DNA of 64,000 nucleotides from Corynebacterium suranareeae (GTDB lineage Bacteria; Actinomycetota; Actinomycetes; Mycobacteriales; Mycobacteriaceae), in contig NZ_AP017369.1 in NCBI RefSeq assembly GCF_002355155.1, positions 248,001 through 312,000 of the forward strand. Direction: 5' to 3'. The notes beneath the pieces were generated by a model, which did no database searches, was not told the origin of the DNA, and worked only from the letters and a program-made list of their open reading frames with translations. Position 1 is the stretch's first letter. Every line of letters starts with the position of its first letter. Positions 44,092 to 53,054 of this stretch are shown here, one piece after another. The position numbers and the translations under genes were made by a program.

Positions 44092-45023
44092 GTCGCCTCT
44101 TTAGCATCACCTTGTGGGTTGCCCTCCTTCTTGCCATACCCGCAGTAATTTTCAGCTTTGCCACTTTCGTGTTCGTTGATCCACTCTCCAGTGTCTTAAG
44201 CTTTGTCTTCGCCGTGATCTACATGGCAGTGGTACTTTTCGCCTTAAGCAGAACTCCGCTATGGCCCAACTTCAAAACCCCAGGAGCCACGAAACGCGCC
44301 GGGTTGAAATGGGCAGTGGCCTCCCTATGGTGGGGTGCATTTGTCAGCTTTGGGCTAATCATGCTGCTAGCCGGACCAATCCTATCCATCACCGACAAAC
44401 TCAATTGGGACTTCGTTTCCATGAGCTTTGGTGGCGCATACCCAGAAGAAATCGCCAAAGCACTAGGCGTTGCCATCATCTTGTTAAGCTTCCGCCAACT
44501 CAACCGCCCCTGGCATGGTTTTATCACCGGCACCCTGGTGGGCTTAGGTTTTGAAGTCAACGAAAACATCCTCTACGGCGCCACCGGTGCGATGATGGAT
44601 CCCAACTCAGACATCGAAGGTGTGCTCATGATGTGGCAATACCGCACACTTCTGGGCCCTTTCATCCACACACTGCTCACCGGATTTGCAGGATATGGCA
44701 TCGCATTAGCATTTTTCCGTGCGCGTAAAACAATTGCCTGGCGATGGGGAGTAGCCATCGGATGGACACTCATCGCCTTCGCACTGCACTTTGCATGGAA
44801 CCTGCTGTGGGAAGATGACATCGCATCCATCATTAACATCGTGGTGGTCAGCGTGATCATGTATGGCCTGGCCATCTACATATTCTGGAGTAATTGGGCC
44901 GAAGCTCGCGATGATTCCAGCTATGCATTTGCTCCAGGGATTATCACCAATACAAAAGACTTAGCGCTTGTGGAAACACCTGCACGCAAACCTGAGCTGG
45001 TGGAAAAGAGCGAAACCTCTTAG
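44088..45023 (+). CDS. PrsW-family intramembrane metalloprotease
   Basis: 311 residues with about eight helices. The PrsW catalytic residues are in place: E-E-I-A-K in one helix, F-E-V-N-E-N in the next, H-T-L-L-T-G and A-L-H-F-A-W-N. Family members cleave anti-sigma factors within the membrane. It overlaps the anchored protein gene upstream by 4 bp. The hydrophilic tail of about 40 residues is cytoplasmic by charge. Confidence 0.88.
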   Translation: MSRLFSITLWVALLLAIPAVIFSFATFVFVDPLSSVLSFVFAVIYMAVVLFALSRTPLWPNFKTPGATKRAGLKWAVASLWWGAFVSFGLIMLLAGPILSITDKLNWDFVSMSFGGAYPEEIAKALGVAIILLSFRQLNRPWHGFITGTLVGLGFEVNENILYGATGAMMDPNSDIEGVLMMWQYRTLLGPFIHTLLTGFAGYGIALAFFRARKTIAWRWGVAIGWTLIAFALHFAWNLLWEDDIASIINIVVVSVIMYGLAIYIFWSNWAEARDDSSYAFAPGIITNTKDLALVETPARKPELVEKSETS

Positions 45024-45114
45024 AAGTTTGGTGGCGCGTTTAAGTTCGAGACCTTAACTGCGATTTCACCCTTTCGATTTCGCGTTTCCAATTCCTTATC
45101 CTCAATTTCGCACA

Positions 45115-45206
45115 TTCGATACCAGTCGGTTTGGGTGGAAATACGACTGAAATCGGTGTTAAGAAATTGAGCTTGAGGTATCGGAGGTGCGGTATCGAAC
45201 TTAAGG
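45115..45206 (+). repeat. TTCGATACC repeat, left copy
   Basis: Begins TTCGATACC, contains AGAAATTGAGCTTG followed by GGTAT, and ends TATCGAACTTAAGG. The same order of blocks recurs at 63077-63181 in the same orientation. Confidence 0.65.
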
Positions 45207-45366
45207 AATCGCACTTTAGTGACCGACACGCTCAAAGGTGTTTTAAGGCGTCGAAAATCTGTGATAAGCATTGGTATGGGTAGGGCCTTGAAAAGCCCTT
45301 AAAAGCGATTCTGGAGCCTTAAGATTTTTGAGGTCAGCCACCAAAATTTCGACCACCCACGCCAGG

Positions 45367-45422
45367 CCAAACATGGGTGACAAGGAATCTCGAAATCCCG
45401 AAATTTTGGCACGTATGTTTGG
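45367..45422. repeat. 56-bp palindromic unit 4
   Basis: CCAAACATGGGTGACAAGG opposes TTGGCACGTATGTTTGG; same length as units 2 and 3. Confidence 0.65.
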
Positions 45423-45433
45423 TTTACCTCGCC

Positions 45434-45494
45434 CCAAATCGGATAGTGATGCCAAGGATTCGTGAAAACCCGAATTCTTGGCACGTATGTTTGG
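45434..45494. repeat. ~60-bp palindromic unit 5
   Basis: The right arm CGAATTCTTGGCACGTATG opposes the left arm GTGATGCCAAGGATTCG. The right end TTGGCACGTATGTTTGG is identical to unit 4. Confidence 0.65.
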
Positions 45495-45501
45495 TGCGAG
45501 T

Positions 45502-45556
45502 CAGACCACGGTGTCCAAGACCCTCAAAAAGTCGAATGTGGGGCATCTGTGTCTGG
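45502..45556. repeat. ~56-bp palindromic unit 6
   Basis: CAGACCACGGTGTCC ... GGCATCTGTGTCTGG; a diverged relative of units 2 and 3. Confidence 0.45.
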
Positions 45557-45591
45557 TCCCGAGGCGAGAACGTCAAACCAGGAGGCCCGGA

Positions 45592-46353
45592 TTAGCGCGC
45601 CACTAGGGTGGTTTCGAAGTTGTACATGTCTGGCCTGTAGCAGTGGCTGCCCAGTTCGATTACTTGGCCGGAGTTATCAAGTGCTACGCGTTCGACGGTA
45701 AGGAGGGGGCCACCGTCTTCGATGTCTAGGAGGGTGCTTTCTTCACCAACTGCTCGGCGGGCACCGATTTTTTGGTTTGCGATTTTTAGTACAACGCCAC
45801 GGTTGCGGAGGGCGTCGTAGAGTCCGCCTTGCTCTAGTTCCTCGAGGGTAACGTCGTTGAATGCTGGTGGGAGGTAGTTTTCCAGGATTGCTACGGGGAT
45901 GTCGCCGGTGGAGCGGAGGCGGCGGATGAGGAGGACTTCGTCTCCTGCGGACACACCTAGTTTTTCTGCGATTGCGGAGCTTGCTGCGAGTAGGCGGTGT
46001 TCTAGAACTTTGGTTTTGGGATCTAGGTTGGCGTTTTTGAGGTCGTTGTAGAAACTGGTGAGTTCGACAGGCCTGGTGACGTGGCTTTGTACGACTTGGG
46101 TTCCAACTCCGCGGCGGCGGACAAGGAGGCCTTTGTCTACTACTTCTTGAATGGCGCGTCGCACGGTGGGGCGGGATACATTGAGGTGTTTCGCTACGGC
46201 GATTTCGTTTTCGAGACGAGCCCCGGGGGGTAGTACGCCGCTTCTAATGCCGTCTTCTAGGCGTTGGGCTACTTGGAAGTAGAGGGGGATTGGTCCGTTT
46301 CGGTCTAGGTCTTCGAAGAGTTCGGCGGGCCAAACGGGAGCTTCGGTGGTCAT
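45592..46353 (-). CDS. iolR: GntR-family repressor of inositol genes
   Basis: 253 residues. The N-terminal winged helix (about 15-85) carries the GntR signature A-K-H-L-N-V-S-R-P-T-V-R-R-A and G-V-G-T-Q-V-V. The C-terminal UTRA domain (HutC/FarR subfamily) binds the effector. AAGGAG precedes the ATG. It is divergent from iolC, as known for C. glutamicum IolR, which represses inositol catabolism and uptake. The naming rests on position and family. Confidence 0.93.
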   Translation of the reverse strand: MTTEAPVWPAELFEDLDRNGPIPLYFQVAQRLEDGIRSGVLPPGARLENEIAVAKHLNVSRPTVRRAIQEVVDKGLLVRRRGVGTQVVQSHVTRPVELTSFYNDLKNANLDPKTKVLEHRLLAASSAIAEKLGVSAGDEVLLIRRLRSTGDIPVAILENYLPPAFNDVTLEELEQGGLYDALRNRGVVLKIANQKIGARRAVGEESTLLDIEDGGPLLTVERVALDNSGQVIELGSHCYRPDMYNFETTLVAR

Positions 46354-46393
46354 GGTGTCTCCTTCTTTCCCGTCCTACAAGCTCATGTAAATG

Positions 46394-46426
46394 TGTTAGG
46401 ACATTTGAACAATGTAACTGAATTGC
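46394..46426. promoter_or_regulatory. Element shared with the LacI-gene promoter
   Basis: TGTTAGGACATTTGAACAA followed by TGTAACTGAATTG lies 41 bp before iolR and closely matches 60060-60092 before the LacI gene. Confidence 0.5.
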
Positions 46427-46703
46427 GGGCTGTGGTCATGTTCTGTCCGTGCTCACGCAGGACTTTTGTGTCATCCAGAGCTTTTATTGATCAGACATTA
46501 TCACTTCCTTCGGGAAATGCGTAGTGAAATTCCTGCAGAATCTTAAAAAATGCAGGCAGTATGGGGTGACTTTGTTAGCTTTGTCAGTCATTGTCGCGCC
46601 GAAGCGGTGGGGGTTTTCGTCGAAAAGCAATGCTTTTTAGGGGCTTTAAGCTGGGCTTTTGCGCTATCTAGTGAATCGGTCAAGAGAAATTTTTATGAAA
46701 CCG

Positions 46704-46738
46704 TTGCTTTGTCAGGACAATGTGCTATTGTCATTACA
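46704..46738 (+). promoter_or_regulatory. Candidate iolC promoter with two TGTCA-type sites
   Basis: TTGCTT (46704) and TATTGT (46726) form -35/-10 with 16 bp between. TGTCAGGACA (46710-46719) and TGTCATTACA (46729-46738) overlap them, 19 bp apart. Each differs by one base from the IolR motif KGWCHTRACA as I remember it. Confidence 0.5.
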
Positions 46739-46795
46739 TGCGATCGTGAGGGTCGCCACATTCCATCGAAAATGAGTGAAGGGTTGCATCGCCAC

Positions 46796-47752
46796 ATGAC
46801 TAACTTGACGAGCACTCACGAAGTCCTAGCTATCGGCCGCTTGGGCGTAGATATTTACCCGCTGCAAAGCGGAGTAGGCCTGGCCGATGTTCAATCTTTT
46901 GGCAAGTACTTGGGCGGAAGCGCTGCGAACGTTTCAGTCGCTGCAGCCCGACACGGACATAATTCTGCGCTGTTGTCTCGCGTGGGAGATGACCCATTCG
47001 GCGAGTACCTTTTGGCTGAAGTGGATCGCCTGGGTGTGGATAACCAGTACGTTGCCACTGATCCAACATTTAAGACTCCAGTGACATTTTGTGAAATTTT
47101 CCCACCAGATGATTTCCCACTGTACTTCTACCGTGAGCCAAAGGCTCCAGATCTAAATATTGAATCCGCAGACGTCAGCCTCGATGATGTGCGTGAGGCC
47201 AATATTTTGTGGTTCACACTTACTGGTTTCAGCGAAGAGCCGAGCCGTGGCACGCACCGTGAAATTTTGTCTACTCGTGCAAACCGTCGCCACACCATCT
47301 TTGATTTGGACTACAGGCCAATGTTCTGGAAGACCCCAGAAGAAGCGACCTTGCAGGCGGAATGGGCGTTGCAGCATTCCACCGTGGCGGTTGGCAACAA
47401 GGAAGAATGCGAAATCGCAGTGGGTGAGACCGAGCCAGAGCGCGCTGGTCGAGCACTGCTGGAACGTGGTGTGGAGTTGGCCATCGTGAAGCAAGGACCT
47501 AAGGGTGTGCTGGCGATGACCAAGGACGAAACCGTTGAAGTTCCACCGTTTTTCGTAGACGTAGTCAATGGCCTTGGTGCTGGCGATGCATTCGGTGGTG
47601 CTTTGTGCCACGGTCTGCTGTCTGAATGGCCGCTGGAAAAGGTTCTCCGTTTTGCCAACACCGCGGGTGCGCTTGTTGCCTCCCGTCTTGAATGCTCTAC
47701 CGCAATGCCTACTACCGATGAGGTGGAAGCCTCCCTCAACCAGAAAGTCTGA
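46796..47752 (+). CDS. iolC: 5-dehydro-2-deoxygluconokinase
   Basis: 318 residues, PfkB fold. The N-terminal G-x-x-G substrate motif (K-Y-L-G-G-S-A-A-N-V) and the C-terminal ATP/anion-hole signature N-G-L-G-A-G-D-A-F-G-G-A with the catalytic Asp are present. It phosphorylates 5-keto-2-deoxygluconate in inositol degradation. The frame is open far upstream, but homology starts at H-E-V-L-A-I-G. ATG 46796 is chosen; ATG 46772 is the alternative and neither has a good ribosome site. First gene of the operon. Confidence 0.93.
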   Translation: MTNLTSTHEVLAIGRLGVDIYPLQSGVGLADVQSFGKYLGGSAANVSVAAARHGHNSALLSRVGDDPFGEYLLAEVDRLGVDNQYVATDPTFKTPVTFCEIFPPDDFPLYFYREPKAPDLNIESADVSLDDVREANILWFTLTGFSEEPSRGTHREILSTRANRRHTIFDLDYRPMFWKTPEEATLQAEWALQHSTVAVGNKEECEIAVGETEPERAGRALLERGVELAIVKQGPKGVLAMTKDETVEVPPFFVDVVNGLGAGDAFGGALCHGLLSEWPLEKVLRFANTAGALVASRLECSTAMPTTDEVEASLNQKV

Positions 47753-47753
47753 T

Positions 47754-48677
47754 ATGACTCCTCCGATTATCTCCCCAGAGAGCTTTGAAGCCCTAAGACG
47801 GATGCGTGCGGCTGAACCCACCATGGTTGCGGAACGCTTCAAGCAGCGCCGTAAGCGTGAACTGCTTGGCGAGGACGGCAAGCTGTTCATCGTGGCCGCC
47901 GATCACCCAGCACGTGGTGCACTAGCTGTTGGCGATAATGAAACCGCCATGGCTAACCGCTATGAACTGCTAGAGCGCATGGCTATCGCTTTGTCCCACC
48001 CCGGTGTGGATGGTGTGCTGGGAACTCCAGACATCATTGATGATCTGGCGGCGCTCGGACTCCTCGACGACAAGATCGTGGTTGGCTCCATGAACCGCGG
48101 TGGACTGCGTGGCGCAACGTTTGAAATGGATGATCGTTACACCGGATACAACGTGGCATCCATGGTGGATCGTGGCGTTGACTTTGCAAAAACCCTGGTG
48201 CGCATCAACTTAAGTGATGCCGGTACGGCACCAACGTTGGAAGCCACCGCCCATGCAGTTAATGAGGCCGCCGCAGCGCAGCTGCCCATCATGCTCGAGC
48301 CGTTCATGAGCAACTGGGTAAACGGCAAGGTAGTCAACGATCTTTCTGCTGATGCGGTTATCCAATCAGTCGCCATTGCTGCTGGTCTAGGAAATGATTC
48401 CTCCTACACCTGGATGAAGCTGCCCGTGGTGGAAGAGATGGAACGTGTTATGGAATCCACCACCATGCCCACCCTCTTGTTGGGCGGCGATGGCGGAAAT
48501 GATCCAGATGCCACTTTCGCTTCTTGGGAGCACGCACTGACCTTGCCGGGTGTTCGTGGCCTAACTGTTGGCCGCACCTTGCTTTACCCGCACGACGGTG
48601 ATGTTGCTGCTGCTGTTGATACTGCAGCGCGACTTGTTCACACAGATATTCAACAATTCACTTCGCAGAGCATTTAA
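47754..48677 (+). CDS. Cgl0159-type (beta/alpha)8 protein, candidate deoxyketogluconate-phosphate aldolase
   Basis: 307 residues from ATG 47754, one base after the iolC stop. The sequence has F-I-V-A-A-D-H-P-A-R-G, G-V-L-G-T-P-D-I and L-L-G-G-D-G-G, typical of DeoC/LacD-like class I aldolases. No canonical iolJ is present in the cluster, so this protein probably cleaves 6-phospho-5-dehydro-2-deoxygluconate to malonic semialdehyde and DHAP. That role is inferred from position. Confidence 0.82.
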   Translation: MTPPIISPESFEALRRMRAAEPTMVAERFKQRRKRELLGEDGKLFIVAADHPARGALAVGDNETAMANRYELLERMAIALSHPGVDGVLGTPDIIDDLAALGLLDDKIVVGSMNRGGLRGATFEMDDRYTGYNVASMVDRGVDFAKTLVRINLSDAGTAPTLEATAHAVNEAAAAQLPIMLEPFMSNWVNGKVVNDLSADAVIQSVAIAAGLGNDSSYTWMKLPVVEEMERVMESTTMPTLLLGGDGGNDPDATFASWEHALTLPGVRGLTVGRTLLYPHDGDVAAAVDTAARLVHTDIQQFTSQSI

Positions 48678-48691
48678 GGAATTTTTCACAC

Positions 48692-50206
48692 ATGTCTGAA
48701 CCACAAATCATCTCGCACTGGATCGACGGCGCAATCTCCCCATCTTCTTCCGGTAAGACTGCTCCGGTGTACAACCCAGCAACAGGCCAGGTCACCGCCA
48801 ATGTTGCGCTGGCAAGCCAGGAAGAAATTGATGCCACCATCGCTTCTGCCACCAAGGCTGCCAAGGCGTGGGCGAATCTTTCAATCGCTAAGCGTCAGGC
48901 TGTTATCTTCAATTTCCGTGAGCTGCTCAATGCTCGCAAGGGTGAGCTGGCAGAAATCATCACTTCCGAGCACGGCAAGGTGCTATCTGATGCGATGGGT
49001 GAAATCCTGCGCGGTCAGGAAGTAGTGGAGCTGGCAACCGGTTTCCCACACCTGCTTAAAGGCGCGTTCAATGAGAACGTCTCCACCGGAATTGATGTGT
49101 ATTCCTTGAAGCAGCCACTGGGCGTTGTCGGCATCATCAGCCCGTTCAATTTCCCTGCGATGGTGCCGATGTGGTTTTTCCCAATCGCAATCGCTGCAGG
49201 TAACGCAGTTATTTTGAAGCCTTCTGAGAAGGATCCTTCTGCAGCGTTGTGGATGGCTCAGATTTGGAAGGAAGCTGGACTTCCAGATGGTGTATTCAAC
49301 GTGCTCCAGGGCGACAAGCTCGCTGTTGATGGTTTGCTAAATAGCCCAGATGTCTCCGCGATTTCTTTCGTGGGCTCCACCCCGATTGCACAGTACATCT
49401 ACGAGACCGCAGCGAAGAACGGCAAGCGCGTCCAGGCTTTGGGCGGTGCGAAGAACCACATGCTGGTGCTGCCAGATGCTGACCTGGATCTGGTTGCTGA
49501 TCAGGCAATCAACGCAGGTTACGGCGCTGCTGGTGAGCGTTGCATGGCGGTTTCTGTTGTGCTGGCCATTGATTCTGTGGCTGATGAGCTGATCGAGAAG
49601 GTCAAGGAGCGCATCGATACCCTGCGCATCGGCAACGGTGCCGGCGACGAGCAGGGCGAGCCACACATGGGCCCACTGATCACCGACGTCCACCGCGACA
49701 AGGTCGCTTCCTATGTCGACATCGCAGAGGCCGACGGTGCAAAAATCATCGTAGACGGGCGCAACTGCTCCGTAGACGGGCACGAGGAAGGCTTCTTCTT
49801 CGGCCCTACGCTTATCGACGACATCCCCCTCACCTCCCGTGCCTACACCGAAGAAATCTTCGGCCCGGTCCTCTCTGTCGTTCGTGTCTCCTCCTTCGAT
49901 GAGGCAATTGAACTGATCAACTCCGGTGAGTTTGGCAACGGAACCGCAATCTTTACCAACGATGGTGGTGCGGCACGCCGCTTCCAGAACGAAATCGAAG
50001 TCGGCATGATCGGCATCAACGTGCCCATCCCAGTACCGGTTGCGTACCACTCTTTCGGTGGTTGGAAAAACTCCCTCTTCGGCGACGCCAAGGCATACGG
50101 CACCCACGGATTCGATTTCTTCACCAGGGAAAAGGCTGTTACAAGCCGTTGGCTCGACCCAGCAACCCACGGTGGCATTAACCTCGGTTTCCCACAGAAC
50201 AACTAA
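48692..50206 (+). CDS. iolA: Methylmalonate/malonate-semialdehyde dehydrogenase (acylating)
   Basis: 504 residues, aldehyde dehydrogenase fold. The catalytic Cys lies in G-E-R-C-M-A, the Rossmann nucleotide site in F-V-G-S-T-P-I, and N-F-P-A-M-V-P-M-W-F is typical of MmsA. The usual Glu before the Cys is absent, as in CoA-acylating members. It makes acetyl-CoA from malonic semialdehyde, the last inositol step; it may also serve valine breakdown. AAGGAA precedes the ATG. Confidence 0.95.
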   Translation: MSEPQIISHWIDGAISPSSSGKTAPVYNPATGQVTANVALASQEEIDATIASATKAAKAWANLSIAKRQAVIFNFRELLNARKGELAEIITSEHGKVLSDAMGEILRGQEVVELATGFPHLLKGAFNENVSTGIDVYSLKQPLGVVGIISPFNFPAMVPMWFFPIAIAAGNAVILKPSEKDPSAALWMAQIWKEAGLPDGVFNVLQGDKLAVDGLLNSPDVSAISFVGSTPIAQYIYETAAKNGKRVQALGGAKNHMLVLPDADLDLVADQAINAGYGAAGERCMAVSVVLAIDSVADELIEKVKERIDTLRIGNGAGDEQGEPHMGPLITDVHRDKVASYVDIAEADGAKIIVDGRNCSVDGHEEGFFFGPTLIDDIPLTSRAYTEEIFGPVLSVVRVSSFDEAIELINSGEFGNGTAIFTNDGGAARRFQNEIEVGMIGINVPIPVPVAYHSFGGWKNSLFGDAKAYGTHGFDFFTREKAVTSRWLDPATHGGINLGFPQNN

Positions 50207-50221
50207 AAGGAGCACAGGATT

Positions 50222-51106
50222 ATGCGTTGGTTCCATAAGAAGGGCGAACTGGCCAGAGATGGTTGGCAAAGCGTTGTAGATGCAACCACCCCAGGGTGGG
50301 AGTACACCGGCATCCGCATCGCAGAGCTAGAAGATGGTCAAACACTTGAGCTGAATGAAACAGGTGTAGAACGCATCTTCATCCCACTTCAGGGAAGTTT
50401 TGATATCACTCATCAGACCTATGTGACTCATCTTCACGGTAGAAAGTCAGTCTTTGATGGACCAACCGATGTGCTCTACCTTCCCACTGGATCGACAGCG
50501 TCGATCAGCGGGCAGGGACGAGTCGCAGTGGCGGAAGCTCCAACAAAAGAACCCAAGGAGTGGAAGTACATCGCTCCGGCAGAAACTCCTGTGGAGTTGC
50601 GTGGAGCTGGCCGCTCAAGCCGACAAGTCCACAACTTTGGCACCCCAGAAGCACTCGATGCTGCACGGCTTATTGTGTGTGAAGTAATCACCCCAGGTGA
50701 AAACTGGAGCTCTTATCCACCTCACAAGCATGATGAGCACATTCCAGGACATGAGTCCAAGCTGGAAGAGATCTACTACTTCGAAAGCGCACCATCTCGA
50801 GTTGGTGGCAGAGAAGATGCAGCAGACGGTGCGTTTGGAATGTTTTCTACCTACTCCTCACCAGCGGGGGAGATCGATATCAACGCCATGGTGTACAGCG
50901 GCGATATCGCGTTAGTTCCTTATGGCTATCACGGCCCTGCTGTGGCAGCACCTGGCTATGACTTGTACTACCTCAACGTCATGGCAGGACCTGATCCAGA
51001 ACGAATCTGGCTGATTAATGATGACCCAGCACACGCCTGGGTTCGAGACACATGGACTGGGCAAGCTTTTGATGATCGCTTGCCATATGAACGCAAGGAG
51101 GGATAA
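50222..51106 (+). CDS. iolB: 5-deoxy-glucuronate isomerase
   Basis: 294 residues, bicupin. The metal site P-P-H-K-H-D-E-H with the later E-E-I-Y-Y-F and a final His (Y-G-Y-H-G-P) is plain. It converts 5-deoxyglucuronate to 5-keto-2-deoxygluconate. AAGGAGCACAGG precedes the ATG. Confidence 0.95.
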   Translation: MRWFHKKGELARDGWQSVVDATTPGWEYTGIRIAELEDGQTLELNETGVERIFIPLQGSFDITHQTYVTHLHGRKSVFDGPTDVLYLPTGSTASISGQGRVAVAEAPTKEPKEWKYIAPAETPVELRGAGRSSRQVHNFGTPEALDAARLIVCEVITPGENWSSYPPHKHDEHIPGHESKLEEIYYFESAPSRVGGREDAADGAFGMFSTYSSPAGEIDINAMVYSGDIALVPYGYHGPAVAAPGYDLYYLNVMAGPDPERIWLINDDPAHAWVRDTWTGQAFDDRLPYERKEG

Positions 51107-51113
51107 AGAATTT

Positions 51114-53027
51114 ATGGCTGCAACAAAGAGAATGACAGTTAGCCAGGCACTGGTTGAATTCCTTGGTCACCAGTGGACTGTCGATGGCGATATCCGCGAG
51201 CGCACCATTCCGGGCATGTTCGGAATCTTTGGGCACGGAAACGTTGCTGGCATTGGTCAGGCACTCAAGCAATACAACGTTGAAGAGCCCGATCTCATGC
51301 CGTACTACCAGGCTCGTAATGAGCAGGCAATGGTGCACCAGTCGGTGGGATATGCACGCATGCACCGCCGTCGTGGCACCTACGCATCTGCCGCATCTGT
51401 TGGTCCCGGCGCGACCAACCTGATTACCGGTGCGGCACTTGCCACCACCAACCGTTTGCCAGCATTGTTGCTGCCCAGTGATACTTTTGCCACCCGCGTG
51501 GCAGATCCCGTGCTGCAGCAGTTGGAGCAGCCATGGGATATTGGGCTGACTGTAAACGATGCTTTCCGCCCTGTATCTAAGTTCTTTGATCGTGTGCAGC
51601 GCCCTGAGCAGTTGTTCTCTATTGCGTTGGCTGCGATGCGTGTGCTTACTGATCCAGCGGAAACCGGTGCGGTGACCATTGCACTTCCAGAAGATGTGCA
51701 GGCTGAGATGCTGGATGTACCAGTGGAGTTCTTGCAGGATCGGGAGTGGCACATTAGGCGTCCACGCCCAGAGCGTGCTGCGTTGGCTCGTGCTGTTGAG
51801 GTGATTAAAAACGCCAAGAACCCGATGATTATTGCTGGTGGCGGAGTGTTGTACTCAGATGCGGAAACTCAGCTGCAGGCGTTGGTGGAGCAGACTGGCA
51901 TTCCAGTGGGTACCTCTCAAGCTGGTGGTGGCGTGTTGGCGTGGGATCATGCACAAAACTTAGGTGGTGTGGGTGCGACCGGAACGTTGGCTGCTAACCG
52001 CATTGCTGGTGATGCTGATGTGATTATCGGTATCGGTACTCGTTACAGCGATTTCACCACTGCGTCTCGTACTGCATTCCAAAACCCTGATGTCACCTTC
52101 ATCAACATCAATATCGCGTCCTTTGATGCCTATAAGCACGGCACTCAGTTGCCTGTGATTGCAGATGCACGTGAGGCGATTGTGGAGCTTGCTGAAGCTT
52201 TGCAGGGGTTCACCGTGGCAGAGGATTACGCGCAGCGCATTGCGAAGGAAAAGGCTGCGTGGGATGCAGAAGTAGATAAGTCTTTTGCGCCCTCCGGTCT
52301 TGAGCTGCCTGGGCAGCCGGAGATCATTGGCGCGGTGCAGGCGTCGACAAGCGAAAAAGACGTCATTGTGCAGGCGGCAGGATCCTTGCCTGGTGACCTG
52401 CACAAGCTGTGGCGTGTGCGCGATGCGCTGGGCTACCACGTGGAATATGCGTTCTCGTGCATGGGCTATGAAATCGCGGGCGGTATCGGCGCGAAGCGTG
52501 GCCTTGATGCGGCAGGCGATGACCGCGACGTGGTGATCATGGTTGGTGATGGCTCCTACCTCATGCTCAACACTGAGCTGGTCACCGCGGTGGCAGAGGG
52601 CATCAAGGTGATTGTGGTGCTCATCCAAAACCATGGTTATGCCTCCATCGGGCACCTATCTGAAACTGTTGGATCGCAGCGTTTTGGTACCTGGTACCGC
52701 GAATATGACGCTGAGGCGAAAAACTTCCAGGGCGAGCAGATTCTGCCTGTTGACCTGGCGATGAATGCACGCAGCTACGGCATGGATGTCATTGAAGTAG
52801 AACCAAGCGCGAACGCGATCGAGGATCTTAAAGCCGCGATGGCAACGGCGAAGGCATCGGAGAAATCCACCTTCATCCACATCAACAGCGATCCGTTGAT
52901 CTACGCACCAGATGGTGCCGGTTGGTGGGATGTGCCGGTATCTGAGACCTCCACTTTGGACAGCACCAACGAAGCTCGTGAAGATTACCTGAAAAACCAA
53001 GCCCGCCAGCGTCCGCTGCTTGGCTAA
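51114..53027 (+). CDS. iolD: 3D-(3,5/4)-trihydroxycyclohexane-1,2-dione acylhydrolase
   Basis: 637 residues, thiamine-diphosphate enzyme. The N-terminal Pyr domain has F-G-I-F-G-H-G-N-V and the conserved Glu in N-E-Q-A-M-V; the ThDP motif G-D-G-S-Y through N-H-G-Y lies near residues 480-510. It opens the inositol-derived ring. ATG 51114 is used; AAGGAGG lies 12 bases upstream, and ATG 51132 is an alternative. Confidence 0.95.
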   Translation: MAATKRMTVSQALVEFLGHQWTVDGDIRERTIPGMFGIFGHGNVAGIGQALKQYNVEEPDLMPYYQARNEQAMVHQSVGYARMHRRRGTYASAASVGPGATNLITGAALATTNRLPALLLPSDTFATRVADPVLQQLEQPWDIGLTVNDAFRPVSKFFDRVQRPEQLFSIALAAMRVLTDPAETGAVTIALPEDVQAEMLDVPVEFLQDREWHIRRPRPERAALARAVEVIKNAKNPMIIAGGGVLYSDAETQLQALVEQTGIPVGTSQAGGGVLAWDHAQNLGGVGATGTLAANRIAGDADVIIGIGTRYSDFTTASRTAFQNPDVTFININIASFDAYKHGTQLPVIADAREAIVELAEALQGFTVAEDYAQRIAKEKAAWDAEVDKSFAPSGLELPGQPEIIGAVQASTSEKDVIVQAAGSLPGDLHKLWRVRDALGYHVEYAFSCMGYEIAGGIGAKRGLDAAGDDRDVVIMVGDGSYLMLNTELVTAVAEGIKVIVVLIQNHGYASIGHLSETVGSQRFGTWYREYDAEAKNFQGEQILPVDLAMNARSYGMDVIEVEPSANAIEDLKAAMATAKASEKSTFIHINSDPLIYAPDGAGWWDVPVSETSTLDSTNEAREDYLKNQARQRPLLG

Positions 53028-53054
53028 ACCTGAACGTATTTAAGGAGAAACACC

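Larger units (their letters stand above)
45024..45591. other. Repeat-rich gene-free island 4
   Basis: No credible gene. It holds a TTCGATACC-type repeat (45115-45206), a loose version of the 82-bp repeat (about 45239-45320) and three ~56-bp palindromic units. Confidence 0.65.

Noticed and set aside
46550..46795. N-terminal extension of IolC
   Set aside because: The in-frame extension covers the predicted promoter and sites overlapping it, and has no homology to PfkB kinases.
47568..47753. N-terminal extension of the aldolase-like gene
   Set aside because: It would overlap iolC by about 185 bp; the ATG at 47754 directly after the iolC stop is more sensible.
49337..50269. Minus-strand open frame of about 310 codons
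   Set aside because: It is a shadow of iolA, which has clear homology; the translated sequence has no recognisable motif.
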